Virus record (IMG/VR): IMGVR_UViG_3300032240_000797
Location: 1 to 47,768 of that record
Direction: 5' to 3' (one strand)
From: a virus
Length of the DNA: 47,768 nucleotides
Below, piece after piece: positions 35,901 through 42,264 of the stretch. The position numbers were made by a program, and so were the translations under genes. Below the pieces are notes generated by a model. It made no database searches. It had not been told where the DNA came from and saw only the letters and a list, made by a program, of their open reading frames with translations. The stretch's first letter is position 1; each line of letters starts with the position of its first letter.

Positions 35901-38900
35901 ATAGTTTATTAGGACATGATAGTTTAGGAAACCAAGTTCCTGATCCAACGTTGCCTGATAGAACAAAATACGGGCTTGGAATCAGACCTCAACAAACTTT
36001 GTTTAAAGATAGACGACAAGCATTAAGAAGTCTTGTAGAATTTTCAAATGAAATTTTATTAAAAAATCAAATAACTGGAAATTATAGTTTTACACGTTTC
36101 AATGCTCAAGAAGCTCCGCCTGATGTTTACAGCAACGAATGGGATCAAACTGTAGAAGATAACGAAGCATTATTGCTCGTTGATACTGTTAAATTTGCTA
36201 CGGCTGAATTATCATGTACCGTTAAAGACGGAAAAGTACGCAGTGTTTCTATTATAAATCCAGGATATGGTTACAGGAATAGACCAACTATTAAACTAGT
36301 TAACGAAATAGATCCTATATTAGATGCTAAACTTGTTGCTGAAATTGATGCCAATGGCAGTGTGATCTCAGTTACTGTTGAAGATGCTGGATCTGGATAT
36401 TCTTCTGCTCCAACTTTAATTGTTCGTCCTTATACTATTATAGTTTTGTCCGACACATTATATAACGGTAAGTGGACAAAATTTGCGTGGAATATTAATA
36501 CACAAGACTGGGATAGAATTCAAACACAAAAATATAACACTCCGTTATACTGGGATTATGTTGACTGGACCAGTGATAGTTATAATAAATTTATTGACTA
36601 TACATTTACTGTAGGAGAGCTCTACGAGGTTAATACACTTGTTTCTAAATTAAAACCTGGACAATATGTTAAGGTACAAAATTGTGGTGACGGTTTAGCC
36701 ATTGTATTAGAAAAAACAAGTTCTGATGTACTTGGTACATTTGATCCTGATTTTAATATGGTGTTCAAAGAAAACGGAACTATACAAATTAGCAATGGAA
36801 TTTGGGATGTTACTAATAACAATTTAGGATTTGATAAAAATAATAGTTACGATCAAACTTTATATGATCAAACACTTGATATCGAACTAGGATATATTCT
36901 TGATGCGTTAAAGAAAGATATCTTTATTAACGAATTAAAAGTTAATTGGAATTTGTTCTTCTTTAAGGCAGTTAAATATGCTCTTACAGAACAAAAATTA
37001 TTAGATTGGGCATTTAAAACTTCGTTTATTAATGTTACTAACTATGCTGGAAACCTAGATCAACGACCTGTATACAAATTACAAAATAGTGATTACTATG
37101 AAGAATACATGAAAGAGGTTAAACCTTATCATAGTCAGATTAGAAAATTCACTACAAACTACGGAGTACTTGAACCTAGTCAAACATTTGTTTCTGACTT
37201 TGATTTACCATCAATATACAACACAGCCACAGATTCATTTATAACAATTGATGAATCTAGTGATTTAACAAGTGTTTATCCTTGGAAATCTTGGGCCGAT
37301 AATAATAGCTTTGTTGTAGAAAGTATTTCAGTGGCCAACGGAGGAGCAAATTATATATTTCCTCCAATTATTACAATTGATACAGCTCCCGGAGATTCTG
37401 GAACAGGTGCAACTGCCGCTGCCTATATTGGGTCTGGAAAAGTTATTCAAGTTGTTGTAACAAATCCCGGGCAAGGATATAAGACAGCTCCGATAGTTAC
37501 ATTAACTGGTGGCGGCAACGAAGATCTAGTTCCTGCCGCATTGTCTGTAAAATTAGGAAATAACAAAATACGTACTAATTTAATAGGAATGAAATTTGAT
37601 AGAGTAGGATCTGTTAATGAGATTGGATCAAATACAGTTACTGATTCATTTAACTGTAATGGTGAGACCAACGAATTTGTGTTGAACTGGTTGGCAGAAC
37701 CAGATAAGACTAAAATTACAGTTACACTAGACGGCGCCTATGTTTTAAGTTCTGATTATACTGTAAAATATTACACAGAGTCAGTTGGCGGATATCAAAA
37801 GAAATTTTCTAAAATTGTATTTTTAAATTATGTGCCTGTTGTATCTACAGTACTAACAGTTTCATATGCTAAAAATATTGAAATATTTACTGCCGCTGAA
37901 AGAATCTTAAGTTATTATACAGCTACATCTGGAATGCCAGGGTTAGATATGGCACAGTTAATGGATGGAGTTGAATATCCTAAAACACAGATAAAAACAA
38001 TTGGATTTGACTATACTAGTAAGTGGGACAACCAGAATGAAGTAAATGGAATACAGGTCTATGCTAGTCCATACGGACAATCAAGCTGGGCCGACGATGT
38101 TAGCGCCTATACACAGGCTACTGTTGCTTCGTCTATATCTCTATTTGCTAATACAAATACTATTTTCGTAAGTACCACAACAGGAATTTCTGTAGGACAA
38201 TATGTTAACATTGTTAGTGGTATAACAAATAAACTTAGTAGTTCCACAGTAAAAGTTATTGCTGTTAATACAAACTCTGTTAAAATTGATGCCAGTACCA
38301 CTGGTGTAATTCTCAAAGGCGACCCAATAGAATTTTGGACCTATGATTCTAATTTTAGTATTCTTGACAGTGCTATTGATGGAGGAACATGGAGTTTAAC
38401 TACAAGTAATTACCTAATTGGTGCGCTAGGAGTCAAACCTGAAGATATTATTATTGATGGCGATGGATTCTATACCCCAAATACAAGTCATGCTCCTGAA
38501 GAGTTTGTTCCTGGTGAAAGTGCTGATGCTGTTGGAATTAGTGTTTACACTAAATCAGGATCAGGATCCCCACTGGTGTATACAGGTTATGTCAATGTAG
38601 ATGCTTCTACAAATGTCAGCACCACAGCAATTCTAGGAATTAGACCTATGAATTATGATAGTATTACTGTTGTTTATAATAATAAAATTTTACAGCCAAC
38701 TGCTCAGCAATTTTTTGCTAATCCACTTGACAGTGATTACTATTATTTAAATTTTGATACTAACGAAATTCTTATTGGACCTAGATCTTCCTCTGGAAAA
38801 CTAGGTTATACAATTATATCAGTTGGTGGCGAAAACATTGTTGACCATGATGCTGTAACTGCATATTTTACTAGTACAGGACAGGTAGAAAGTTTATCAT

Positions 38901-41113
38901 ATTATTCAGATATTAAACGTGCGTATGTTACAGTTGATGGGCAAATTATTACTACAACAAGTACGTCTTATACAAACAAATATTTTGAATTAACTTATGC
39001 TAACCCAATGGATAAACGTGCTGTTGCCAGAGTTCATAATTTAGATGCCACCACCAGCGCAACAATACAAGCATGGTTCTTTGATGCCGACACAGATCTT
39101 TATAACGAAATTAGAGAAGAGACCTACGTAATTAACTCTAGCACTCAGTATACTGGCGGAACAGTTAATAGGCTACCCGGTAATATTGAACCATATGCTC
39201 CTCAAGTTATCTTAGAAGTCAATTTTAATAATGACAATGATGGGTATCAAAGATTGCTACCACCGTTTGTTAGTTATTACACAGTTGTTGATTACAGAAT
39301 AAGAACGTTTAGTGTTGATAACAATAGAAATCACTTTAATGATTTTAAAGCTATCAATACAGGCACAGGATTCACTGTAAATAACGTCTTGGTCTATGTC
39401 AACGGAGTAGCATTGGCTCCTGGATTTGACTATACAGTAGCTCCAGATTTGCCATTAATGACAAATCCAAAAGTTACTATAATTGACGGAATACTTGCTA
39501 CAGGTGATGTAGTAGCTATTGTTGCCAAACCCGATTATGGATGGGAATATGATATTGTTAACAAACATATTGTTCTTAACGGTTATGTCACCGACTGTGT
39601 TGTAAAAATTATTACTTACACAGATCACGACAAGATGCTAATGTGGACAGAAAGATTCTCAGGAAACACATACAGAAGATTTAAAATTGGTCGTAAAGTA
39701 TTAAACAACAATTATGTATGGGTACAATTGAATAGAAAACCGTTAGTTAATAAGATAGATTATATTTTATTAGAAGACGGAATAACTGTACAACTAAGTG
39801 ATACTATACAAGTAACGTCTGCTGATGAAGTATTAATTACAACATTTAGTTCTCAAGAAGTAAATTCAGATGTTTTAGGTTATAGAATTTTCAATGATAT
39901 TCTTGGAAGAACATCTTTCAAGAGAATTTCTAAACAAAACTCTACATATCTAACTGAGCCTCTATCATTTACACACACTGAAATTCATGTAGCAGATGCT
40001 AGTGTATTAACACCGCCGTCTGTTCATAGAAAAGTGCCAGGCGTTGTATTAATTGATGGCGAACGAGTTGAATTTTACAAAATTGTAGGAAATACATTAA
40101 CTCAGCTACGTAGAGGTACGCTAGGAACAGGTCCTAATCATGTTGTTGAACCAAACACCAAAGTTATTGATCAAGGTATTAATCAAACAGTTCCTTTCAG
40201 CGAACAGATCTTAGTTCAAAATACACTAACATCTAACGCTACAAGTTATGTAATTAGTACATCGTCATCTTTAGTAATTGGTGATGGCATTAAATTATCA
40301 GTTGGTCCTGTCTCAAATGTAATTGATTCTGCCAAGTCTCTTGATTATTCTATTACTGCTTTAAAAATGGTAGTAGGTATTCTTCCAGTCAATCTTGCCT
40401 ACGACTTAAACGGTGATGGATTAGTTACATTAACAGATGCTATTGCCTATATTAAGATATCAGTAGGAAAACCAATTGGTTTTACTCCAGTAACTACATC
40501 TAACTATAATGAATTATTTGTAGTAACTTATCCTGTTCCAGCAGTTGATCAGGTATCTGTATACTACGGTGGAAGATTGTTGAATAAAAAACCAACGTTC
40601 TATCATGACACATCAATAGGGTATGATAGTCCTGAATTTAATGTAATTGGATCTACATCAACAGTACTTGGTCTACCAGTATCGAGTATTAATTATCTAA
40701 CAGATGGTGATGCATATATTGTAACAGCAACAAATCAAGTATGGGTATATAAAAACTCTGTTGAAATTGATGCTGTTAATGGATTTGTTTACAGAGGATT
40801 AAATTATCTGCCTGCTGAATTTAGTATCAATACATCTACTCAAACAATTGGGTTAAATATTAAAGATGGAGTACAACCAAATATTAGATTATCCGTAGTT
40901 AAAAAACAATTTGCTAGAAGTTTAAGCTGGAATAGCATTGTCGATGATTTGACAACACTGTCATTATTAGATAGCACGTCGACTCAGGCAAGATTCTTGC
41001 AAGCAAGACCAGCAGAATTGCCAGACAAATATTATTACGGAGGAACTACTTCTTTAACAGATAGCGGAATTTCTCTAACTGATAGATATGGAGATCCATT
41101 AACAGGACTATAA
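26981..41113 (+). CDS. Giant baseplate/tail-associated structural protein (4710 aa)
   Basis: One uninterrupted frame of 4710 codons sits in the position of T4 genes 7 and 8, after gp6. The N-terminus (VNLLPEIFKSDKNKKFLSST, then DPQIDLDKFVNYQEYYWLV) and a region near 1000-1130 (LYPKFRPHKYKDFTFIGTRH, RDSIIVELERRIYNN) resemble large structural proteins after gp6 in aquatic T4-like phages. Residues about 2100-2695 carry seven FG-GAP-like blades (FGxS...VGAP...GxVxVY), a probable beta-propeller. Dockerin-like units lie at about 2434-2478 and 4447-4497, the second with a full calcium loop DLNGDGLVTLTDA. Two GxGY repeat pairs occur near 3086-3150 and 3447-3509. No signal peptide or enzyme motif is visible. 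A scaffold for wedges and fibres, perhaps also a receptor binder, is inferred. Confidence 0.8.
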   Translation: MANKKIKSVNLLPEIFKSDKNKKFLSSTLDQLIQPADLERIDGYVGSKITPTYNPESDIYLQETNKLRKDYSLEPAMVVYNTTSEIQKVVALDDLTNEISVYGGINNNLDRLYGPQYYSYDPQIDLDKFVNYQEYYWLVTGPDTVEITGTPRNSTSTYVVRNSDVSFIFTPDGINEDPLITLYRGNTYNFQLNSDKNLYIKIAPSPADQDLYSVNTTNNGTSTGILTIVVDVNTPSTLYYASDDRNFQGKILVKDSTENSIINVEKEVIGKKNYKSGNGIDLSNGMKIRFGGTVTPTFYQDKEFFIEGVGDYIRLIDYNSLLNQSVLGTQYDDNFDATPFDDYPFDTFKNLPLTPEYVTINRASRDLNPWTRYNRWFHSSVIKKSAELNGIDATYPADYRAKRPIIEFKANLQLYNFGKVAIKGVDLIDTRSTEVFKIVEGSAGYWVDGVLLEQGHRVIFNNDKDSKVRGKIYEVNYIIIKNSARMQLKEVVDPTTGDSISVALGDTNGGASYYFDGDKWIRSQQHNRLNQFPRFDLFDNNGYSYSNKSVHLSNFAGNSVFGYSVGTGDNDAVLGFPLKYKNSSGVGSYLFRNYFMTGKFSITENEYSTTSTTVSTALTYLRINDEQGDKFVNVWRQAEHYQIPILQFQTLTSNTSTIEINCIDNPQITDLTLDVLVNNNKIQTSEYSIETVNGRLSVNFVTEQSSNSTVLLKVYTDKPTNNNGFYETPLGLTNNPLNGPIAEMTLSEISDHTQTMVYRDSNWSGVFPGVSNIRDLPEFTAYGSRLISNATPMPFAQMFIGNPEHNVVSAIQRSASWYSQFKLEFLRRISNYSDQKNPIDAVDEILKAINFRKNILSPYYLSDMVAYGQDKTVRTWTVTSVRNTVYPISSDFNLTTLSLRSVLVYLNGVQLCVDLDYEFLPNEGSVNFIRTLQEGDVIEIHDYSNTEGCYIPPTPTKLGLYPKFRPHKYKDFTFIGTRHKNVIQGHDGSIMLAYNDYRDSIIVELERRIYNNIKVQYREDLFSINDVIPGAFRKTEYSNDEVTQILQADFMNWAGIFGIDYQNNDSFDEADPFTWNYTGTYNTLTDTNISGYWRNIYKYFYDTDYPHTRPWEMLGIAVKPRWWDSEYGPAPYTSGNELLWTDIEQGRIKQGTNAGINSRYARPGLSQILPVDETGKLISPDVLIAKNSTPFNRRQNWKFGDMGPVETSWRRSSQWPFAVQRLLALTKPSTYAALMFDTSRMNKNIAGQWTYGDNNSFLDLKNLIIHDDNNALTAGYGVYVVEAGRMKDSDYINKLKNDINYMNMNLFHKVGGFISKNKIRVIVDAIAPTSSDSGSLLPQENYTLHLNVSAPVEAVGISGIVIQKANGKYVIKGYDKYRPYFNTFKPIRNSTTPSITVGGISESFVDWVYQSSSSNNGLSAADVTTANSATTGHFYQQGQIVRYNSRYYRVKTSHTGESVFDSTLYTPLPSLPLKGGRSVQVAKTFESSITKVPYGTSFSTIQEVYDLIVGYGKYLTSVGFIFDEFNADLNDLLDWNFSAKEFLYWTTQNWADNSIITLSPFSGQIKFQRAGTVVDNIFEKSYDYSILRADGSLMPGKNLSVNRQDGLCTISTINTTDGIYFAYIRPVQKEHGMVFDNTTIFNDVIFDVETGYRQRRMQFIGFRTANWDGDYFSPGFVYDTAKVENWKKYTDYQYADVVKFNGSYYSAKSKIFGSASFNVNDGWVLLNEKPTADLLPNFDYKVSQFEDFYSLDIDNFDTAQQKMAQHIIGYTPRVYLNNIFTDPIAQYKFYQGFIKEKGTRNAVEKISKATIHNQQGELGFNEEWAFRTGFYGSYQTYQEIEFPLVEGTFIENPQIINFVDTQPLLKSNDLIYYSTLSHMVIVPDNYNPDTVFSVTTSTFLDNGFKLPVAGYVRYDDVDSTAYSENSLLDIANNQDLKEGTTIWLGFKNNGDWDVLRYERSEIGVIGVYVSSPGSEITFTTNYFHYLNVGDVVSITKFNTQVNGVYKITSIPQLNQFTVASTLASIENAELPSPGLLFKFNSKRYEKFDSIPPDSTLLELPYGTKFWIDNNQEGKWEVYQKTQNYNNIATFGAATPANQQLGYSISKKINDNTVVVGAPGYVSSNLRDKGRIFVYNKTTDGTNFRFSYVINTDEKTYYVNSSIPTSPTEFGYAVNYDTQTYHGSGFGLLLAGAPSASGVVSKRWPQSSVRTSPGAINTVTGYTTSTYSQEGLLKISSIDTTFKNEQTEIVLLDPMPSNFGKFGSSISINNLENTSSRILYVGAPGTATTGTGGNVYVFKIETNATSTVYASGCKIGKTYEITEIGSTATTNWNYVAGTSNVSYMVGDRFVCVATTSSGDKQGKAWPCVDISYQGTLNTPFSDVNVNLIQSTGTLFGSSISSIKNGMIAVGAPGYDSQSGLVTIYNTSTFETKLDRRRAYDFAFESLKIAVGLLPNDINYDITGNGRVDTGDGFKFLQIAQNGNTPTGVSTSTLIYKSLLHPVKPYAQAIYAPSEFKGVSNFGNSVVLSSDGSQLFVSAPLHVNQDLSHGAVVIYNKDSTTGLFNTSTYTILSNPLPKSTLNFGQSLDFNLETNTLVITAVGTSRPNITFDTSDTTFDSGATKFYGEIPNIGTAYVYNKKVDRFVLADELLVSNYVEGSNFGYSTVITQNEIFVGAPAVNTTATSGFYQFSKINSSIDSWQLLRQQEDKVEIDQFQRVSLINTFDEQVIDYLDIVDPLTGKIPGLADQEIKFKSAYDPAVYSIGVAGTVNDTTSNWLDEHVGELWWDLSTVKYVWYEQGELSYRKNNWGKLFPGATIDVYEWVGSEYLPSEWSSQADTSGGLTQGISGQPKFSDNSVISVKQVYNSVTNSFSNYYYYWVKNKVTLPTSKNRRMSAYQVSSLIADPTSYGYKYASFLSKNSVALSNIGNTLVDTRINLNVAIDSINNQIQKHTEWLLLSEGEATNVPNILLEKKLFDSLLGHDSLGNQVPDPTLPDRTKYGLGIRPQQTLFKDRRQALRSLVEFSNEILLKNQITGNYSFTRFNAQEAPPDVYSNEWDQTVEDNEALLLVDTVKFATAELSCTVKDGKVRSVSIINPGYGYRNRPTIKLVNEIDPILDAKLVAEIDANGSVISVTVEDAGSGYSSAPTLIVRPYTIIVLSDTLYNGKWTKFAWNINTQDWDRIQTQKYNTPLYWDYVDWTSDSYNKFIDYTFTVGELYEVNTLVSKLKPGQYVKVQNCGDGLAIVLEKTSSDVLGTFDPDFNMVFKENGTIQISNGIWDVTNNNLGFDKNNSYDQTLYDQTLDIELGYILDALKKDIFINELKVNWNLFFFKAVKYALTEQKLLDWAFKTSFINVTNYAGNLDQRPVYKLQNSDYYEEYMKEVKPYHSQIRKFTTNYGVLEPSQTFVSDFDLPSIYNTATDSFITIDESSDLTSVYPWKSWADNNSFVVESISVANGGANYIFPPIITIDTAPGDSGTGATAAAYIGSGKVIQVVVTNPGQGYKTAPIVTLTGGGNEDLVPAALSVKLGNNKIRTNLIGMKFDRVGSVNEIGSNTVTDSFNCNGETNEFVLNWLAEPDKTKITVTLDGAYVLSSDYTVKYYTESVGGYQKKFSKIVFLNYVPVVSTVLTVSYAKNIEIFTAAERILSYYTATSGMPGLDMAQLMDGVEYPKTQIKTIGFDYTSKWDNQNEVNGIQVYASPYGQSSWADDVSAYTQATVASSISLFANTNTIFVSTTTGISVGQYVNIVSGITNKLSSSTVKVIAVNTNSVKIDASTTGVILKGDPIEFWTYDSNFSILDSAIDGGTWSLTTSNYLIGALGVKPEDIIIDGDGFYTPNTSHAPEEFVPGESADAVGISVYTKSGSGSPLVYTGYVNVDASTNVSTTAILGIRPMNYDSITVVYNNKILQPTAQQFFANPLDSDYYYLNFDTNEILIGPRSSSGKLGYTIISVGGENIVDHDAVTAYFTSTGQVESLSYYSDIKRAYVTVDGQIITTTSTSYTNKYFELTYANPMDKRAVARVHNLDATTSATIQAWFFDADTDLYNEIREETYVINSSTQYTGGTVNRLPGNIEPYAPQVILEVNFNNDNDGYQRLLPPFVSYYTVVDYRIRTFSVDNNRNHFNDFKAINTGTGFTVNNVLVYVNGVALAPGFDYTVAPDLPLMTNPKVTIIDGILATGDVVAIVAKPDYGWEYDIVNKHIVLNGYVTDCVVKIITYTDHDKMLMWTERFSGNTYRRFKIGRKVLNNNYVWVQLNRKPLVNKIDYILLEDGITVQLSDTIQVTSADEVLITTFSSQEVNSDVLGYRIFNDILGRTSFKRISKQNSTYLTEPLSFTHTEIHVADASVLTPPSVHRKVPGVVLIDGERVEFYKIVGNTLTQLRRGTLGTGPNHVVEPNTKVIDQGINQTVPFSEQILVQNTLTSNATSYVISTSSSLVIGDGIKLSVGPVSNVIDSAKSLDYSITALKMVVGILPVNLAYDLNGDGLVTLTDAIAYIKISVGKPIGFTPVTTSNYNELFVVTYPVPAVDQVSVYYGGRLLNKKPTFYHDTSIGYDSPEFNVIGSTSTVLGLPVSSINYLTDGDAYIVTATNQVWVYKNSVEIDAVNGFVYRGLNYLPAEFSINTSTQTIGLNIKDGVQPNIRLSVVKKQFARSLSWNSIVDDLTTLSLLDSTSTQARFLQARPAELPDKYYYGGTTSLTDSGISLTDRYGDPLTGL
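33278..35065 (+). repeat. Seven FG-GAP-like repeats encoded in the giant gene
   Basis: The encoded units begin LGYSISK, FGYAVNY, FGSSISINN, FGSSISS, FGNSVVL, FGQSLDF and FGYSTVI. Most carry VGAP, AGAP or SAP about 12-18 residues later and close with a G-x-V/F-x-V/I-Y-N strand. Seven is the blade number of integrin-type beta-propellers. A phage-type module with YEITEIGSTATTNW follows blade 3, and a dockerin-like unit lies between blades 4 and 5. Confidence 0.65.
34281..34413 (+). repeat. Dockerin-like unit 1 in the giant gene
   Basis: Encodes FAFESLKIAVGLLPNDINYD followed by the loop DITGNGRVDTGDG. It matches unit 2 at 40321-40473 in length and pattern: a helix with LKxxVGxLP, then Y-D, then a calcium-type loop, then a second helix. 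Loop positions 1 and 12 are Asp, 5 is Asn. Confidence 0.55.
40321..40473 (+). repeat. Dockerin-like unit 2 in the giant gene
   Basis: Encodes YSITALKMVVGILPVNLAYD then DLNGDGLVTLTDA, a complete EF-hand-like calcium loop with Asp/Asn at positions 1, 3, 5 and 12, followed by the helix AIAYIKIS. Confidence 0.6.
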
Positions 41114-41114
41114 A

Positions 41115-42263
41115 ATGCCACAAGTAACGCAATTACCAATTTTAAGCACAGCAACCAACCAAACATACATGTTGGTTGTTGATAATCAAGCCACTAGGAG
41201 GCTAAGTTTTGCTCAGGTAGCAAGCCAAATTGGCAGTATACCAATCGGGCCTAGTGGACTTAGAGGTCCAAGCGGTCCAAGCGGATCTAGAGGACTTAGT
41301 GGGCCTGCCAGTATTGGTCCAAGCGGACAAAGTATTTCTGGTCCAAGCGGACCAAGCGGACCTGCTAGTACAATACGTGGTCCAAGTGGACCAAGTGGAC
41401 AAAGCATTGTAGGCCCAAGTGGCCCAGGCGGAGCCGGTTCGATTGGCCCACAAGGTAACCAGGGACCGCAAGGTCCTCAAGGTTCGGCCGGAGCAGCCGG
41501 ATTAAGTGGACCAAGTGGACAAAGCATTGTAGGCCCTAGTGGTGCTGATAGTACGGTATCTGGTCCAAGCGGGCCTCAAGGTGATCTAGGGCCTCAAGGA
41601 GCAAACGGAACAGATGGAGTTACAGGGCCAAGCGGACCTAGTGGAGTTAGCGGCCCAAGAGGTGCTACAGTAGGTAATCAAGGACCTAGTGGAGTTAGCG
41701 GACCTACTGGAGTACAAGGAAGTCAAGGACCGATCGGTGCTCAAGGAACTGCTGGACCAAGCGGCCCATTAGGACCACAAGGCATCGGCCCTAGCGGACC
41801 AAGCGGTCCAGCAAGCACAGTAGCAGGACCGAGCGGACCAAGCGGAGTTAATGGAAACGTAGGTGTTGACGGAGCAAGCGGCCCTAGCGGCCCGAGGGGG
41901 CCTAGCGGAAGTCAAGGGCCACAAGGGCCACAAGGTAGTCAAGGCACACAAGGTTCCGTAGTATCTCTCGCTACAGGAACGTATACAGTTGGTATATTGT
42001 ATGCTAATACACTAACTATCACCGGTATAGGTGCCGCAAATATAAATTCTGCCAATGATTTAAATCTTAATGCCGTTGGTCAAGTTAAAGTAAATTCACC
42101 ATTTGTATTGACAACTGCTACAACAGCACAATTATCTGCTCTAGGAGGAACAACACAACGAGGTGCCATGGTATATGTTATTGATGCCAGTGGCGGAGCC
42201 CAACCTTGTTTCTTTGATGGAACAAATTGGAGACAGGTAGTTGACAGAGCATCAATAGCATAA
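41115..42263 (+). CDS. Collagen-like tail fibre protein
   Basis: Encodes 382 aa in three parts. Residues 1-44 form a short attachment domain (TYMLVVDNQATRRLSFAQVA). Residues about 45-281 are Gly-X-Y triplets, mostly GPS, with a few breaks such as SIG and STIR; these should form a collagen triple helix. Residues about 283-382 form a small C-terminal head (GTYTVGILYANTLTITGIGA, then FFDGTNWRQVVDRASIA) that probably trimerises the fibre and may touch the receptor. Gly-X-Y stalks are used in phage fibres as thin rigid rods. It lies between the giant gene and the protease-like gene with one-base spacing on both sides. Confidence 0.85.
   Translation: MPQVTQLPILSTATNQTYMLVVDNQATRRLSFAQVASQIGSIPIGPSGLRGPSGPSGSRGLSGPASIGPSGQSISGPSGPSGPASTIRGPSGPSGQSIVGPSGPGGAGSIGPQGNQGPQGPQGSAGAAGLSGPSGQSIVGPSGADSTVSGPSGPQGDLGPQGANGTDGVTGPSGPSGVSGPRGATVGNQGPSGVSGPTGVQGSQGPIGAQGTAGPSGPLGPQGIGPSGPSGPASTVAGPSGPSGVNGNVGVDGASGPSGPRGPSGSQGPQGPQGSQGTQGSVVSLATGTYTVGILYANTLTITGIGAANINSANDLNLNAVGQVKVNSPFVLTTATTAQLSALGGTTQRGAMVYVIDASGGAQPCFFDGTNWRQVVDRASIA
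41247..41960 (+). repeat. Collagen-like Gly-X-Y coding repeat
   Basis: About 79 triplet-lengths built largely from the DNA word GGNCCAAGCGG and its variants. A 33-base exact direct repeat occurs at 41384-41416 and 41504-41536, 120 bases apart and therefore in frame, so unequal exchange would shorten or lengthen the stalk by 40 residues. Confidence 0.85.
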
Positions 42264-42264
42264 T

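Noticed and set aside
41202-41951. Several open frames on both strands in the collagen region
   Set aside because: They are translations of the Gly-X-Y DNA repeat in other frames and carry only its periodic residues.
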